From: Nocardioides ochotonae
Lineage (GTDB): Bacteria > Actinomycetota > Actinomycetes > Propionibacteriales > Nocardioidaceae
Direction: 5' to 3'
Length of the DNA stretch: 64,000 nt
NCBI RefSeq assembly: GCF_011420305.2
Contig: NZ_CP061769.1
Location: 558,001 to 622,000, forward strand
The translations under genes and the position numbers were made by a program. Under the pieces are notes generated by a model that saw nothing but the letters and a program-made list of their open reading frames with translations, did not search any database and was not told the origin of the DNA. Shown here one piece after another: positions 7,284 to 15,558 of this stretch; the first letter of the stretch is position 1; the number at the start of each line of letters is the position of its first letter.

Positions 7284-8135
7284 TCAGCGGACCCGCTCGA
7301 CCTCGAACTCCTCGGCCGGGTGGGCGATGTGCTCCTGGCCGGCGACGATCTGCAGCTCGCGCTCGCCGCTCTCCAGGGTCGTGCGCAGCACGCCGAAGAC
7401 CGACGACGCGGTGCGCGCGAGCGCGACCGCCGGGTCGCCGGTGGTGTGCAGGTGGGCGGTGAAGAGCGCCGAGGTGATGTCGCCGGAGCCGTTGGCCTTC
7501 ATCGGGAGGTACGGCGTGCGCACCAGCCAGGCGCCGTCGCCGTTGACCACCATCATCTCGATGGTGTCCTCGGGGCGGTCGGCGCGCTCGACGCTGGTGA
7601 TCAGCACCGTGCCCGGGCCCATCGCCCGGGCGGCGTCGGCCGAGGCCAGGATGTCGTCGAGGGTGCGCGGCTCGGTGTCGGTGAGGAACCCGAGCTCGAA
7701 CTGGTTGGGCGTGATGATGTCGGCGACCGGCACGACCTTCTCGCGCAGCAGCACCGGGATCGCGGGGTTCACGAAGCAGCCCGAGCGGGCGTTGCCCATC
7801 ACCGGGTCGCAGGTGTACGTCGCCGCCGGGTTGGCCGCCTTGACCCGCGCCACGGCGTCGATGATCACCTCGCCGATGTCCTCGCCGCCCTGGTAGCCGG
7901 ACAGGATCGCGTCGACGTCGGGGAACGCGCCGCGCTCCTCGATGCCGATCACGACGTCGCGCACGTCGGAGGCCGGGAGCATCGGGCCGCGCCACGCGCC
8001 GTACCCCGTGTGGTTGGAGAAGTGCACGGTGTTGACCGCCCACACCTCGTGCCCGAGCCGCTGGAGCGGGAAGACGGCAGCGGAGTTGCCGACGTGGCCG
8101 TAGGCGACCGAGGACTGGATGGACAGCAGCTTCAT
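7284..8135 (-). CDS. pdxY: Pyridoxal kinase PdxY
   Basis: A 283-residue ribokinase-fold kinase that phosphorylates pyridoxal in vitamin B6 salvage. The start MKLLSIQSSVAYGHVGNS, the SGYQG segment, YTCDPVMGN, the TPNQFELGFLT stretch and the anion-hole region NGSGD (GTGD in most ribokinase-fold enzymes) are diagnostic of PdxY. Start at ATG 8135; the longer frame upstream has no family similarity. It is divergent from the GMC gene and shares its intergenic region. It would supply cofactor to PLP enzymes such as those at 14122 and 29125. Confidence 0.92.
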   Translation of the reverse strand: MKLLSIQSSVAYGHVGNSAAVFPLQRLGHEVWAVNTVHFSNHTGYGAWRGPMLPASDVRDVVIGIEERGAFPDVDAILSGYQGGEDIGEVIIDAVARVKAANPAATYTCDPVMGNARSGCFVNPAIPVLLREKVVPVADIITPNQFELGFLTDTEPRTLDDILASADAARAMGPGTVLITSVERADRPEDTIEMMVVNGDGAWLVRTPYLPMKANGSGDITSALFTAHLHTTGDPAVALARTASSVFGVLRTTLESGERELQIVAGQEHIAHPAEEFEVERVR

Positions 8136-8195
8136 GGCGCCATTGTGTCCCCCGCGACCCACGGATTCTCGGAACAGCCGAAGGTCGGGCAGAAC

Positions 8196-8209
8196 TAGAA
8201 CTCGTTCCA
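8196..8209. promoter_or_regulatory. KstR-like operator TAGAACTCGTTCCA
   Basis: Second match in the window to TnnAACnnGTTnnA, in the divergent pdxY/GMC intergenic region. It is 60 nt before the pdxY start and 75 nt before the GMC start. Its complement closely resembles the site at 5488-5501. Confidence 0.55.
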
Positions 8210-8217
8210 ATCGTTGG

Positions 8218-8251
8218 CATACTGTGACCAGGCATACATTCCGTCAGTATG
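8218..8251. promoter_or_regulatory. Inverted repeat CATACTG / CAGTATG upstream of the GMC gene
   Basis: A 7-bp perfect inverted repeat (8218-8224 and 8245-8251) with a 20-nt spacer containing a possible -10, TACATT (8235-8240). It could be a second operator for the GMC promoter or a leader hairpin. Confidence 0.3.
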
Positions 8252-8284
8252 TGATCGCCCGTCGGCCCGAACGAGGTAACTGAG

Positions 8285-9907
8285 ATGGCCAAGACCCCCT
8301 ACTCGAACGAGGCCGACTACGTCGTCGTCGGCTCCGGCAGCGCGGGCGCCGCGATGGCCGGCCGGCTGGCGCAGTCCGGCGCGAGCGTGATCGTGCTCGA
8401 GGCCGGACGTAGCGACAACCAGCTGCTCACCAAGAAGCCCGGGATGATCGGCCCGATGCACGCCGAGCCCCGCATCAAGAGGATCAACGACTGGGGCTAC
8501 TACACGGTGCCGCAGCAGCACATCCTCGGGCGCCGGATGCCCGCCCCGCGCGGCAAGGTGCTCGGCGGCTCCAGCTCGGTCAACGGCATGGTCTACGTGC
8601 GCGGCAACCGGGCCAACTACGACTCCTGGGCCGCCGAGGGCTGCGCCGGCTGGGACGCCGACAGCGTGAACGCGGCGTACAAGCGCATGGAGGACTACGA
8701 GGGCGGCGCCGACGCCTACCGCGGTACCGGTGGCCCCATCCGGGTCGGGGTCAACCCGCGCCCGCAGGAGGGCACGCTGCAGTTCATCCAGGCCACCTCC
8801 GAGACCCTCGGCGTCAAGATCCTCGACGACTACAACGGTGCCGAGCAGGAGGGCATCGGCCGGATGCAGCAGAACGCCGTGGACGGGCTGCGCTACAGCG
8901 CCTCGCGCGGCTACATCCACCACCTGGCCCCGCGCACCCTCGAGGTGCAGACGCGGGTGCTGGTGACCAAGGTCGTGATCGAGAACGGGCGCGCGGTCGG
9001 CGTCCGGGTGCGCGACAAGGACGGCGGCAGTCGGCTGGTGCGCGCGGGCAAGGAGGTCATCCTCTCGGCCGGCTTCATCGGCACTCCGCAGATCCTGATG
9101 CTCTCCGGCATCGGCCCGGCCGCGCACCTCGCCGAGCACGGCATCGCCTGCGTCGCGGACCTGCCGGTGGGCGACAACCTGCACGACCACATGTTCCACG
9201 CGCTGACCTTCCACGCGACCTCCTCCACGATGCGCGGCAGCGCGCTGTTCTTCGCCAAGGGCCTGGCCAAGGAGCTCACCCGCGGCGGCACGTTCCTGGC
9301 CAACTCGGTCTTCGAGTCGGTGGGCTTCGTGCGCACCTCCCAGGCCGCCGACGTGCCGGACCTCCAGCTGCACCTGCTGCCGTGGGCCTACGTCTCGCCC
9401 AACCAGGACGCCCCGGTCCGCCACGACGTCGACCAGCGCCCGGCGCTGACCGTGCTCACCACGCTGATCTACCCGCGCAGCCGGGGCACCCTGCGCCTGG
9501 CGTCACCCGACCCGACCGCCGCTCCGCTGATCGATCCCAACTACCTCGCCGAGCCCCGCGACCTCGACACCCTGGTCGAGGGCACCGAGATGGTCCGCGA
9601 GATCTTCGGGTCCGCGGCGTTCGGGGGGTCGGTCAAGAGCGAGATCCACCCCGGCGACGGCGTACGCGGTCCCGGGCTGCGCAGCGAGATCCTCAACCGG
9701 GCCACGTCGGTCTACCACGGGGTCGGCACCGCGCGGATGGGCACCGACGAGCGCGCGGTGGTCACCCCCGACCTCAAGGTCCGCGGCATCGAGGGCCTGC
9801 GGGTCGCCGACGCCTCGATCATGCCGTCGATCACCGGCGGCAACACCAACGCGCCCGCGATCATGATCGGCGAGCGCGGCGCCGCCCTCGTCCTCGGGAA
9901 GGCCTGA
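8285..9907 (+). CDS. GMC-family FAD-dependent alcohol oxidoreductase
   Basis: A 540-residue glucose-methanol-choline oxidoreductase. The FAD-binding motif VVGSGSAGA is at about residues 14-22, the GGSSSVNGMVYVRG signature near 95, and the C-terminal catalytic pair His478 (VYHGVGTARMG) and Asn (GGNTNAPA, about 520). It oxidises an alcohol to an aldehyde or ketone. The aldehyde dehydrogenase starting 3 nt downstream would take the product on to an acid. CGAGG before the ATG is the ribosome-binding site. Choline dehydrogenase is the closest textbook relative, but no betaine genes are nearby, so the substrate is left open. Confidence 0.88.
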   Translation: MAKTPYSNEADYVVVGSGSAGAAMAGRLAQSGASVIVLEAGRSDNQLLTKKPGMIGPMHAEPRIKRINDWGYYTVPQQHILGRRMPAPRGKVLGGSSSVNGMVYVRGNRANYDSWAAEGCAGWDADSVNAAYKRMEDYEGGADAYRGTGGPIRVGVNPRPQEGTLQFIQATSETLGVKILDDYNGAEQEGIGRMQQNAVDGLRYSASRGYIHHLAPRTLEVQTRVLVTKVVIENGRAVGVRVRDKDGGSRLVRAGKEVILSAGFIGTPQILMLSGIGPAAHLAEHGIACVADLPVGDNLHDHMFHALTFHATSSTMRGSALFFAKGLAKELTRGGTFLANSVFESVGFVRTSQAADVPDLQLHLLPWAYVSPNQDAPVRHDVDQRPALTVLTTLIYPRSRGTLRLASPDPTAAPLIDPNYLAEPRDLDTLVEGTEMVREIFGSAAFGGSVKSEIHPGDGVRGPGLRSEILNRATSVYHGVGTARMGTDERAVVTPDLKVRGIEGLRVADASIMPSITGGNTNAPAIMIGERGAALVLGKA

Positions 9908-9910
9908 GCC

Positions 9911-11539
9911 ATGACCGACACCAGCACCAGCGCCGACACCAGCCCCGAGTCCAGTGCCGTCCTTGCGGGCGAGACCCGGCCCCGCGTCACCCGCCCGGCG
10001 TCGATCACCGAGGCCTTCCTGCGCGGGCTCGTGGCCCGGGTGCCCTCCTCGGGTGCCGCGCCGTGGCCGCTGACGGAGGTCTACACCGGCGAGAAGCTCG
10101 TCGACCTCCCGCAGTCGAGCCCGGCCGACATCGAGGAGGCGTTCGCCCGCGCCCGGGAGGCGCAGCGGATCTGGGCCGCGTGGCCGGTGCGCAAGCGGCT
10201 GCGGGTCTTCCGCACCGCCCACCGGCTGCTCCTGGAGAGCACCCACACGACCGCCGACCTGATCCAGGCCGAGAGCGGCAAGAACCGGCGGATGGCGGTC
10301 GAGGAGACCTGCGACCCGCCGATGGTGATCAGCCACTACCTCAAGCACGCGCGCAAGCTGCTGGCGCCGACCACCCGCGGGGGCCCGGTCCCGCTGGTCT
10401 CCTCCTCGACCGAGATCCGGCGGCCGAAGGGCGTCGTCGCGATCATCGCGCCGTGGAACTTCCCGTTCGCGACGGGTCTCTCCGACGCCATCCCGGCGCT
10501 GATGGCCGGCAATGCGGTGGTGCTCAAGCCGGACAACAAGACCGCGCTGTCACCGCTGCACGGCGTCGCCCTGCTGGAGCGCGCCGGGCTGCCGAAGGGG
10601 TTGTTCCAGGTGGTCTGCGGCGAGGGCCCCGACGTCGGGCCGACGCTCATCGACAACGCCAACTACGTGATGTTCACCGGCTCCACCGCGACCGGGCGGG
10701 TGATCGGCGAGCGCGCCGGGCGCAACCTGATCGGCTGCTGCCTCGAGCTCGGCGGCAAGAACCCGATGATCGTGCTCGACGACGTCGCGGCCGATGAGTG
10801 GGTCAACGGGGCGCTGTTCGGGGTCTTCGGCAACACCGGTCAGATCTGCATGCACATCGAGCGCATCTACCTGCCCGACAGTCGCTACGACGAGCTCAAG
10901 GCGGCCTTCGTCACCGCCACCCAGGCGCTCGAGCTCGGGGCGGCGTACGACTTCGGGCCGGACGTGGGGTCGCTGATCTCCCCGGACCACATGGCGCGGG
11001 TCTACGGGCACGTCGAGGACGCGGTCGCCAAGGGTGCCCGCGTGGTCACCGGCGGGCGCGCCCGGCCGGACATCGGGCCGGCGTTCTTCGAGCCGACGAT
11101 CCTCGAGGGGGTCACCTCCGACATGGCGTGCGGCGTCACCGAGACCTTCGGGCCGGTGGTCGCGCTGCACCGCTACCGCACCGTCGAGGAGGCGATCGCG
11201 CTGGCCAACGACACCGACTACGGCCTGAACGCCTCGGTGTGGAGCAGCGACGTCGCCCGTGCCGAGCGGGTCGCGCGCCGCATCGAGGCCGGCAACGTCA
11301 ACGTCAACGACGCCCTCGCCACGGCGTACGCCTCGAAGGGGACGCCGTCCGGGGGGATCAAGCAGTCCGGTGTCGGCGCCCGGCACGGCGACCAGGGCCT
11401 GCTGAAGTACACCGACGTGCAGAACCTCGCGGTGCTGAAGAAGCAGGTGATGGGCATCCGCCCGGGCCAGGACTACGACACCTACGTCGAGCAGATGCTG
11501 TCCGGGCTGAAGATGATGCGGCGCTTCCGGATCCGCTGA
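9911..11539 (+). CDS. NAD(P)-dependent aldehyde dehydrogenase
   Basis: A 542-residue ALDH-superfamily enzyme of the succinate-semialdehyde-dehydrogenase-like branch. Motifs: APWNFPF, FTGSTATGR for the nucleotide, LELGGKNP carrying the general-base Glu, and the catalytic Cys313 in GQICMHIERIY; ETFGPVV follows. The first ~50 residues are a low-complexity extension. It begins 3 nt after the GMC stop, so the two are cotranscribed and should act in series (alcohol to aldehyde to acid). Confidence 0.88.
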   Translation: MTDTSTSADTSPESSAVLAGETRPRVTRPASITEAFLRGLVARVPSSGAAPWPLTEVYTGEKLVDLPQSSPADIEEAFARAREAQRIWAAWPVRKRLRVFRTAHRLLLESTHTTADLIQAESGKNRRMAVEETCDPPMVISHYLKHARKLLAPTTRGGPVPLVSSSTEIRRPKGVVAIIAPWNFPFATGLSDAIPALMAGNAVVLKPDNKTALSPLHGVALLERAGLPKGLFQVVCGEGPDVGPTLIDNANYVMFTGSTATGRVIGERAGRNLIGCCLELGGKNPMIVLDDVAADEWVNGALFGVFGNTGQICMHIERIYLPDSRYDELKAAFVTATQALELGAAYDFGPDVGSLISPDHMARVYGHVEDAVAKGARVVTGGRARPDIGPAFFEPTILEGVTSDMACGVTETFGPVVALHRYRTVEEAIALANDTDYGLNASVWSSDVARAERVARRIEAGNVNVNDALATAYASKGTPSGGIKQSGVGARHGDQGLLKYTDVQNLAVLKKQVMGIRPGQDYDTYVEQMLSGLKMMRRFRIR

Positions 11540-11541
11540 GC

Positions 11542-11557
11542 CCGACCGAGCGGTCGG
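11542..11557 (+). terminator. Hairpin CCGACC-GAGC-GGTCGG after the ALDH gene
   Basis: A 6-bp stem with 4-nt loop directly behind the ALDH stop and before the separate promoter of the aldo/keto reductase. No T-tract, so only a candidate. Confidence 0.35.
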
Positions 11558-11568
11558 TGGCGTCGCGC

Positions 11569-11574
11569 TAGCCT
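11569..11574 (+). promoter_or_regulatory. -10 TAGCCT of a leaderless promoter (aldo/keto reductase)
   Basis: TAGCCT then 7 nt to ATG 11582, with no Shine-Dalgarno. Confidence 0.5.
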
Positions 11575-11581
11575 CCGGCCC

Positions 11582-12541
11582 ATGACGGACATGACCTACC
11601 GACCGCTCGGCGACTCCGGCCTGATGGTGAGCACCGTCGGGATCGGGTGCAACGCCTTCAGTGGGCGAGTGGACCTCGACGGGGTGCGCGACATCCTCGC
11701 CGCCGCGCGCGACACGGGCGTCACCCTGCTCGACACCGCCGACGTGTACGGAGGCCGCCCCGGCGGCAGTGAGGAGCTGCTCGGCGAGGCGCTGCGCGGG
11801 CAGCGCGAGCACTTCGTGGTGGCCACCAAGTTCGGCATGGACATGCGGGGTGCCAACGGCCCCGACCACGGCGCGCGGGCCTCGCGGCACTACGTGCGCC
11901 GTGCGGTCGAGGCGAGCCTGCGCCGTCTGGGCGTCGACCACATCGACCTCTACCAGCTGCACCGCCCCGACGGGGTGACGCCGGTCGAGGAGACGCTCTC
12001 GGCGCTGACCGACCTGGTCCGCGAGGGCAAGGTCCGCTACGTCGGCTGCTCGAACTTCGCCGCTTGGCAGGTCGCCGACGCCGACTGGACCGCCCGCTCC
12101 GCCGGCCTGGAGCGCTTCGTCTCGGTGCAGAACCGCTACTCGCTGCTGGATCGCCGCCTCGAGGACGAGGTCGTGCCCGCCTGCGAGACCTTCGGGCTCG
12201 GCGTACTGCCGTTCTTCCCCCTCGAGTTCGGCCTGCTGACCGGCAAGTACCGCCGCGGCGAGCAGGCGCCGGCGGGCTCCCGCGCCCAGCTCGACCCCAG
12301 TCGCGCCACCTGGCTGGCCGACGCCGACTGGGACCGCATCGAGGCGCTCGAGCAGTACGCCGCGGAGCGCGACCTCCGCGTGCTCGACGTGGCGATCGCG
12401 GGCCTGGCGGCCCAGCCCGCCGTCTCCTCGGTGATCTCGGGGGCCACCTCGGGCGAGCAGGTCCGCGCCAACGCAGCGGCCCTGCGGTGGCAGCCCACCC
12501 GCGCCGACCTGGTGGTCCTCGACGACCTCACGGCCCGCTGA
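11582..12541 (+). CDS. Aldo/keto reductase
   Basis: A 319-residue (beta/alpha)8 NADPH-dependent oxidoreductase. The catalytic tetrad is visible: Asp in LLDTADVYGG with its Tyr, Lys in VVATKFGM and His in DLYQLHRPDG. The C-terminal cofactor segment SSVISGATSGEQVRANA is typical of the tyrosine-auxotrophy-suppressor/IolS-like branch. It has its own promoter but follows the GMC-ALDH pair in the same direction. The substrate is unknown. Confidence 0.85.
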   Translation: MTDMTYRPLGDSGLMVSTVGIGCNAFSGRVDLDGVRDILAAARDTGVTLLDTADVYGGRPGGSEELLGEALRGQREHFVVATKFGMDMRGANGPDHGARASRHYVRRAVEASLRRLGVDHIDLYQLHRPDGVTPVEETLSALTDLVREGKVRYVGCSNFAAWQVADADWTARSAGLERFVSVQNRYSLLDRRLEDEVVPACETFGLGVLPFFPLEFGLLTGKYRRGEQAPAGSRAQLDPSRATWLADADWDRIEALEQYAAERDLRVLDVAIAGLAAQPAVSSVISGATSGEQVRANAAALRWQPTRADLVVLDDLTAR

Positions 12542-12543
12542 GC

Positions 12544-12584
12544 CACAAGCCCCGACTCGCGCAACCATCGGCCCCGACTCGGCG
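12544..12584. repeat. Interspersed CCGACTCG repeat, copy 1
   Basis: Contains CCGACTCGCGCAACCA followed by GGCCCCGACTCGGCG, in the gap between convergent genes. Copies: 43028-43060, 56806-56846 (inverted) and 62496-62528. Confidence 0.75.
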
Positions 12585-12588
12585 AGGG

Positions 12589-13404
12589 TCAGGTGACCTG
12601 CAGGCTGCGCTTGGACAGGCCCATCCAGAAGCCGTCGATGATCTGCTCGGCCGGGACCTCGGGGGCGGTGCTCGCGCCGAGGGCGACGAAGAGCGGCGTG
12701 TAGTGCTCCACTGTCGGATGGGCGTAGGGCATCCCGGGCGCCCGGTCGCGGTACGCCGCGAGCTCGTCGATGTCCCCGCGGGCGAGCGCCTCGGCCGCCC
12801 AGGCGTCGAACTCGCGCGACCAGCCCGGCGCGGCGGCGTCGATGCGGAACTCGGTGAGGTACGGCAGGCCGTGGGTGAGGAACCCCGAGCCGATCACCAG
12901 CACGCCCTCGTCGCGCAGCGGGCGCAGCCGGGCGCCCAGGCGCATCAGCCGCTCCGGGTCATGGGTCGGCAGCGACATCTGGAGCACCGGGATGTCGGCC
13001 TCGGGATACATGATCTTCAGTGGGACCCAGGCGCCGTGGTCGAGCCCGCGGCTGACGTGCTGGTGGACCGGCTCGGTGTCGGGCATCATCGCCGCGATCC
13101 GCTGGGCCAGCGCGGTGCTGTCCGGGGTCGCGTAGGTCATCCGGTAGTACTTCGGGTCGAAGCCGCCGAAGTCGTAGACCAGCGGCGCGCCGTTGCCGGT
13201 GAGGCTCACCGGCGCGGACTCCCAGTGGGCGCTGACGATCAGGATCGCCTTCGGCCGCGGCAGCTCACGGGCGAGCGCGGCGAGCTGGCCGGACCAGACC
13301 GGGTCGTCGAGCAGCGGGGGAGCGCCGTGCCCGAGGTAGAGGGCCGGCATCCGGCCGGTGCTGCTGGGCGAGGGGCTGGTGCCGCTCGCGGACGTCGCGC
13401 TCAT
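12589..13404 (-). CDS. DODA-type extradiol aromatic ring-opening dioxygenase (YgiD/LigB family)
   Basis: A 271-residue class III extradiol dioxygenase of the 4,5-DOPA-dioxygenase type, a metal enzyme that opens catechol rings. Histidine motifs are present: YLGHGAPP, VSAHWES, GLDHGAWVPL and GSGFLTHG. Start ATG 13404 is chosen over GTG 13410 because GGAG lies 5 nt before it. It is the last gene of the leftward run MFS - PLP enzyme - ung - dioxygenase, 28 nt behind ung. The AT-rich gap may hold its own operator. Many such proteins have no proven aromatic substrate. Confidence 0.85.
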   Translation of the reverse strand: MSATSASGTSPSPSSTGRMPALYLGHGAPPLLDDPVWSGQLAALARELPRPKAILIVSAHWESAPVSLTGNGAPLVYDFGGFDPKYYRMTYATPDSTALAQRIAAMMPDTEPVHQHVSRGLDHGAWVPLKIMYPEADIPVLQMSLPTHDPERLMRLGARLRPLRDEGVLVIGSGFLTHGLPYLTEFRIDAAAPGWSREFDAWAAEALARGDIDELAAYRDRAPGMPYAHPTVEHYTPLFVALGASTAPEVPAEQIIDGFWMGLSKRSLQVT

Positions 13405-13409
13405 GCTCA

Positions 13410-13437
13410 CTCCAAAGGTTTTACTTTCAACTTTATT
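13410..13437 (-). promoter_or_regulatory. AT-rich block before the dioxygenase gene, possible MarR-type operator
   Basis: The minus strand reads AATAAAGTTGAAAGTAAAAC, strikingly AT-rich for this genome and overlapping the ung stop. Extradiol dioxygenases of this type often neighbour MarR regulators with TTGAA-containing sites, but no regulator gene is next to it here. Confidence 0.3.
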
Positions 13438-14125
13438 CCTTCGGAAGTGTCCAGTCCATCGGGCTGGCCCCCTGCTCGACGAGCAGCCGGTCGACGCGGC
13501 TGAAGGGGCGGGAGCCGAAGAACCCGCGCCGGGCCGAGAGCGGGGAGGGGTGCGCCGAGGCGACGACGGGCACCTGGTCGAGCAGCGGCGTGAGCGACTG
13601 TGCGTCGCGTCCCCACAGCACCGCGACCAGCGGGCCGCCGCGGGCGACCAGGGCACGGATGGCGCACTCGGTGACCTGCTCCCAGCCCAGCCGGCGGTGC
13701 GAGCCGGCCTCGCCGGGCCGCACGGTCAGCACCCGGTTGAGCAGCATCACGCCGCGGTCGGCCCACGCGGTGAGGTCGCCGTGCTCGGGCATCGTCGTCC
13801 CGAGGTCCTCCTCCGCCTCGCGGTAGATGTTCGCCAGGCTGCGCGGCAGCGGCCGCACGTCGGCGTCGACGGCGAAGCTCAGCCCGATCGGGTGGCCAGG
13901 GGTCGGATAGGGGTCCTGCCCGACGACCAGCGCCCGGACGTCGGCCAGCGGCCGCTCGAAGGCCCGGAAGATCCGTTCCCCGGCCGGCAGGTAGGTCCGT
14001 CCGGCGGCCAGCTCGGCGCGCAGGAAGTCGCCGAGCACGGTGATCGTGTCGTCGACGGGAGCCAGCGCCTGCGCCCAGTCCGGCGCCACCAGGCCGCGGT
14101 CGACGAGCTCGGCGAGCGCGCTCAC
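13433..14125 (-). CDS. ung: Uracil-DNA glycosylase (family 1)
   Basis: A 230-residue UDG that removes uracil from DNA as the first step of base excision repair. Signature sites: GQDPYP with the catalytic Asp, [11 protein letters not shown], and [13 protein letters not shown] with the leucine-loop His. GTG 14125 overlaps the TGA of the PLP-enzyme gene by 4 nt, so it is translationally coupled. The placement behind a metabolic enzyme and a transporter is unusual for a repair gene. Confidence 0.93.
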   Translation of the reverse strand: MSALAELVDRGLVAPDWAQALAPVDDTITVLGDFLRAELAAGRTYLPAGERIFRAFERPLADVRALVVGQDPYPTPGHPIGLSFAVDADVRPLPRSLANIYREAEEDLGTTMPEHGDLTAWADRGVMLLNRVLTVRPGEAGSHRRLGWEQVTECAIRALVARGGPLVAVLWGRDAQSLTPLLDQVPVVASAHPSPLSARRGFFGSRPFSRVDRLLVEQGASPMDWTLPKE

Positions 14126-15558
14126 GGGCGCGCCAGCCGGTCGAGGAACGTCACCAGCAGCGCCTCGCGCAGGGCCGGACTGGCCAGGTCGAGCAGCGCG
14201 TTGACCTCGGCCATCCGCTCGGGCAGCACCAGCGCGCCGTCGGCACCCTCGGCCGCGAGCCCGGCGGCGGCCAGCAGGCCCGCGAAGTCCGCGTCGGTGA
14301 GGAGCGCCGGGTCGAGCGCCGCGACGTACGCCGCGACGTCGGGGTCCACGCGCACCGGACCGGCCGCGACGGCGGCGGCCACCGAGTCGCGCAGCGCGGC
14401 CAGGAGGTCCTCGACGCCTGTGAGGGTGGCGGCGCTGACCGAGAGGTGGATGGTCGCGGGGGCGCCCGCGAAGCGCATCTGCGGCTGGACGTACCAGCCG
14501 CGCGCGGCCATCTCGTCGCAGATCGTGAACGGGTCGCAGGTCGCGTCGGTGCCGACGGCCAGCAGGGTCGAGTCCGGCTCGGCGACGAGGTGCAGCGCGG
14601 GGAGCTCGGCGATCCCGGCCACGATCCCGTCCACCGCGGACAGCACGTCGGCGGTGAGCCGCTCGTAGCCCGCGTCCCCGAGGGTGCTCACGACCGCCCA
14701 GGCGCCGGCCAACGGCCCGCCGGACTTCGTGGACTGCATCGTGGCGTTGAGCATCGTGTAGCCCGGCCAGGCGGCGGAGGCGAAGAACTGCGGGCGCCGG
14801 TGCGCGGGGCTGCGGTGCACCAGCAGCGAGCTGCCCTTCGGCGCGTAGGCGTACTTGTGCAGGTCGACCGAGATCGAGGTGACGCCGGGGACCGCGAAGG
14901 TCCACGCGGGCACCGGGCGCCCCAGCCGGGCGGCGTAGGGCAGCACCCAGCCGCCGATGCAGGCGTCGACGTGGCAGCGCACGCCGCGGGCGGCGGCCGC
15001 CGCCGCGATGTCGGTGACCGGGTCGACGACGCCGTGGGCGTACGACGGGGCGCTGGCCACCACCAGCACGGTGCTGTCGTCGATCGCCGCGGCCATGGCG
15101 GCGGCGTCGGCGCGGAAGTCCGCGCCCACCGGCACCACCCGCGCCGCCACCCCGAAGTAGTGCGCCGCCTTGTGGAAGGCGGCGTGCGCGGTCGAGGGGA
15201 TCACCATCGTGGGACGGGTGACGTCGGGGCGGCTGTCCCGCGCGCCCTGCACCGCGAGCAGCACCGACTCGGTGCCGCCGCTGGTGACCGTGCCGACCGC
15301 CCCGTCCGGACCGTCCAGCAGACGCAGGGCGAAGCCGACCAGCTCGTTCTCCATCTGCAGCAGGCTGGGGAACGCCGTGGGATCCAGGCCGTTGGAGCCG
15401 GCGTACGCCGCCACCGCCGCGCGTCCGATCTCGTCCACCTCGGCGAGCCCGGAGTCGTAGACGTAGGCGAGGGTGCGCCCGCCCAGCACCGGCAGGTCGC
15501 CGGCCTGGAGGTCGTGGAGCCGTGCGAGCACCGCAGCGGGTGTGGGGGCCGTGGTCAT
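14122..15558 (-). CDS. PLP-dependent decarboxylase / sphingosine-phosphate-lyase-like aminotransferase-fold enzyme
   Basis: A 478-residue fold-type I PLP enzyme of the group II decarboxylase/S1P-lyase family. Visible: [14 protein letters not shown] (phosphate-binding region), [12 protein letters not shown] with the PLP-pairing Asp, and the Schiff-base Lys in [15 protein letters not shown]. The family cleaves carbon-carbon bonds at amino-acid or amino-phosphate substrates; tyrosine or glutamate decarboxylase activity is possible but not shown. ATG 15558 overlaps the stop of the transporter gene, so import and breakdown of one substrate are probably linked. Confidence 0.82.
   Translation of the reverse strand: MTTAPTPAAVLARLHDLQAGDLPVLGGRTLAYVYDSGLAEVDEIGRAAVAAYAGSNGLDPTAFPSLLQMENELVGFALRLLDGPDGAVGTVTSGGTESVLLAVQGARDSRPDVTRPTMVIPSTAHAAFHKAAHYFGVAARVVPVGADFRADAAAMAAAIDDSTVLVVASAPSYAHGVVDPVTDIAAAAAARGVRCHVDACIGGWVLPYAARLGRPVPAWTFAVPGVTSISVDLHKYAYAPKGSSLLVHRSPAHRRPQFFASAAWPGYTMLNATMQSTKSGGPLAGAWAVVSTLGDAGYERLTADVLSAVDGIVAGIAELPALHLVAEPDSTLLAVGTDATCDPFTICDEMAARGWYVQPQMRFAGAPATIHLSVSAATLTGVEDLLAALRDSVAAAVAAGPVRVDPDVAAYVAALDPALLTDADFAGLLAAAGLAAEGADGALVLPERMAEVNALLDLASPALREALLVTFLDRLARP

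Noticed and set aside
8285..11539. Choline-to-betaine pathway (betA/betB)
   Set aside because: GMC plus ALDH fits superficially, but there is no betI, choline transporter or BADH-specific context, and the operator is KstR-like.
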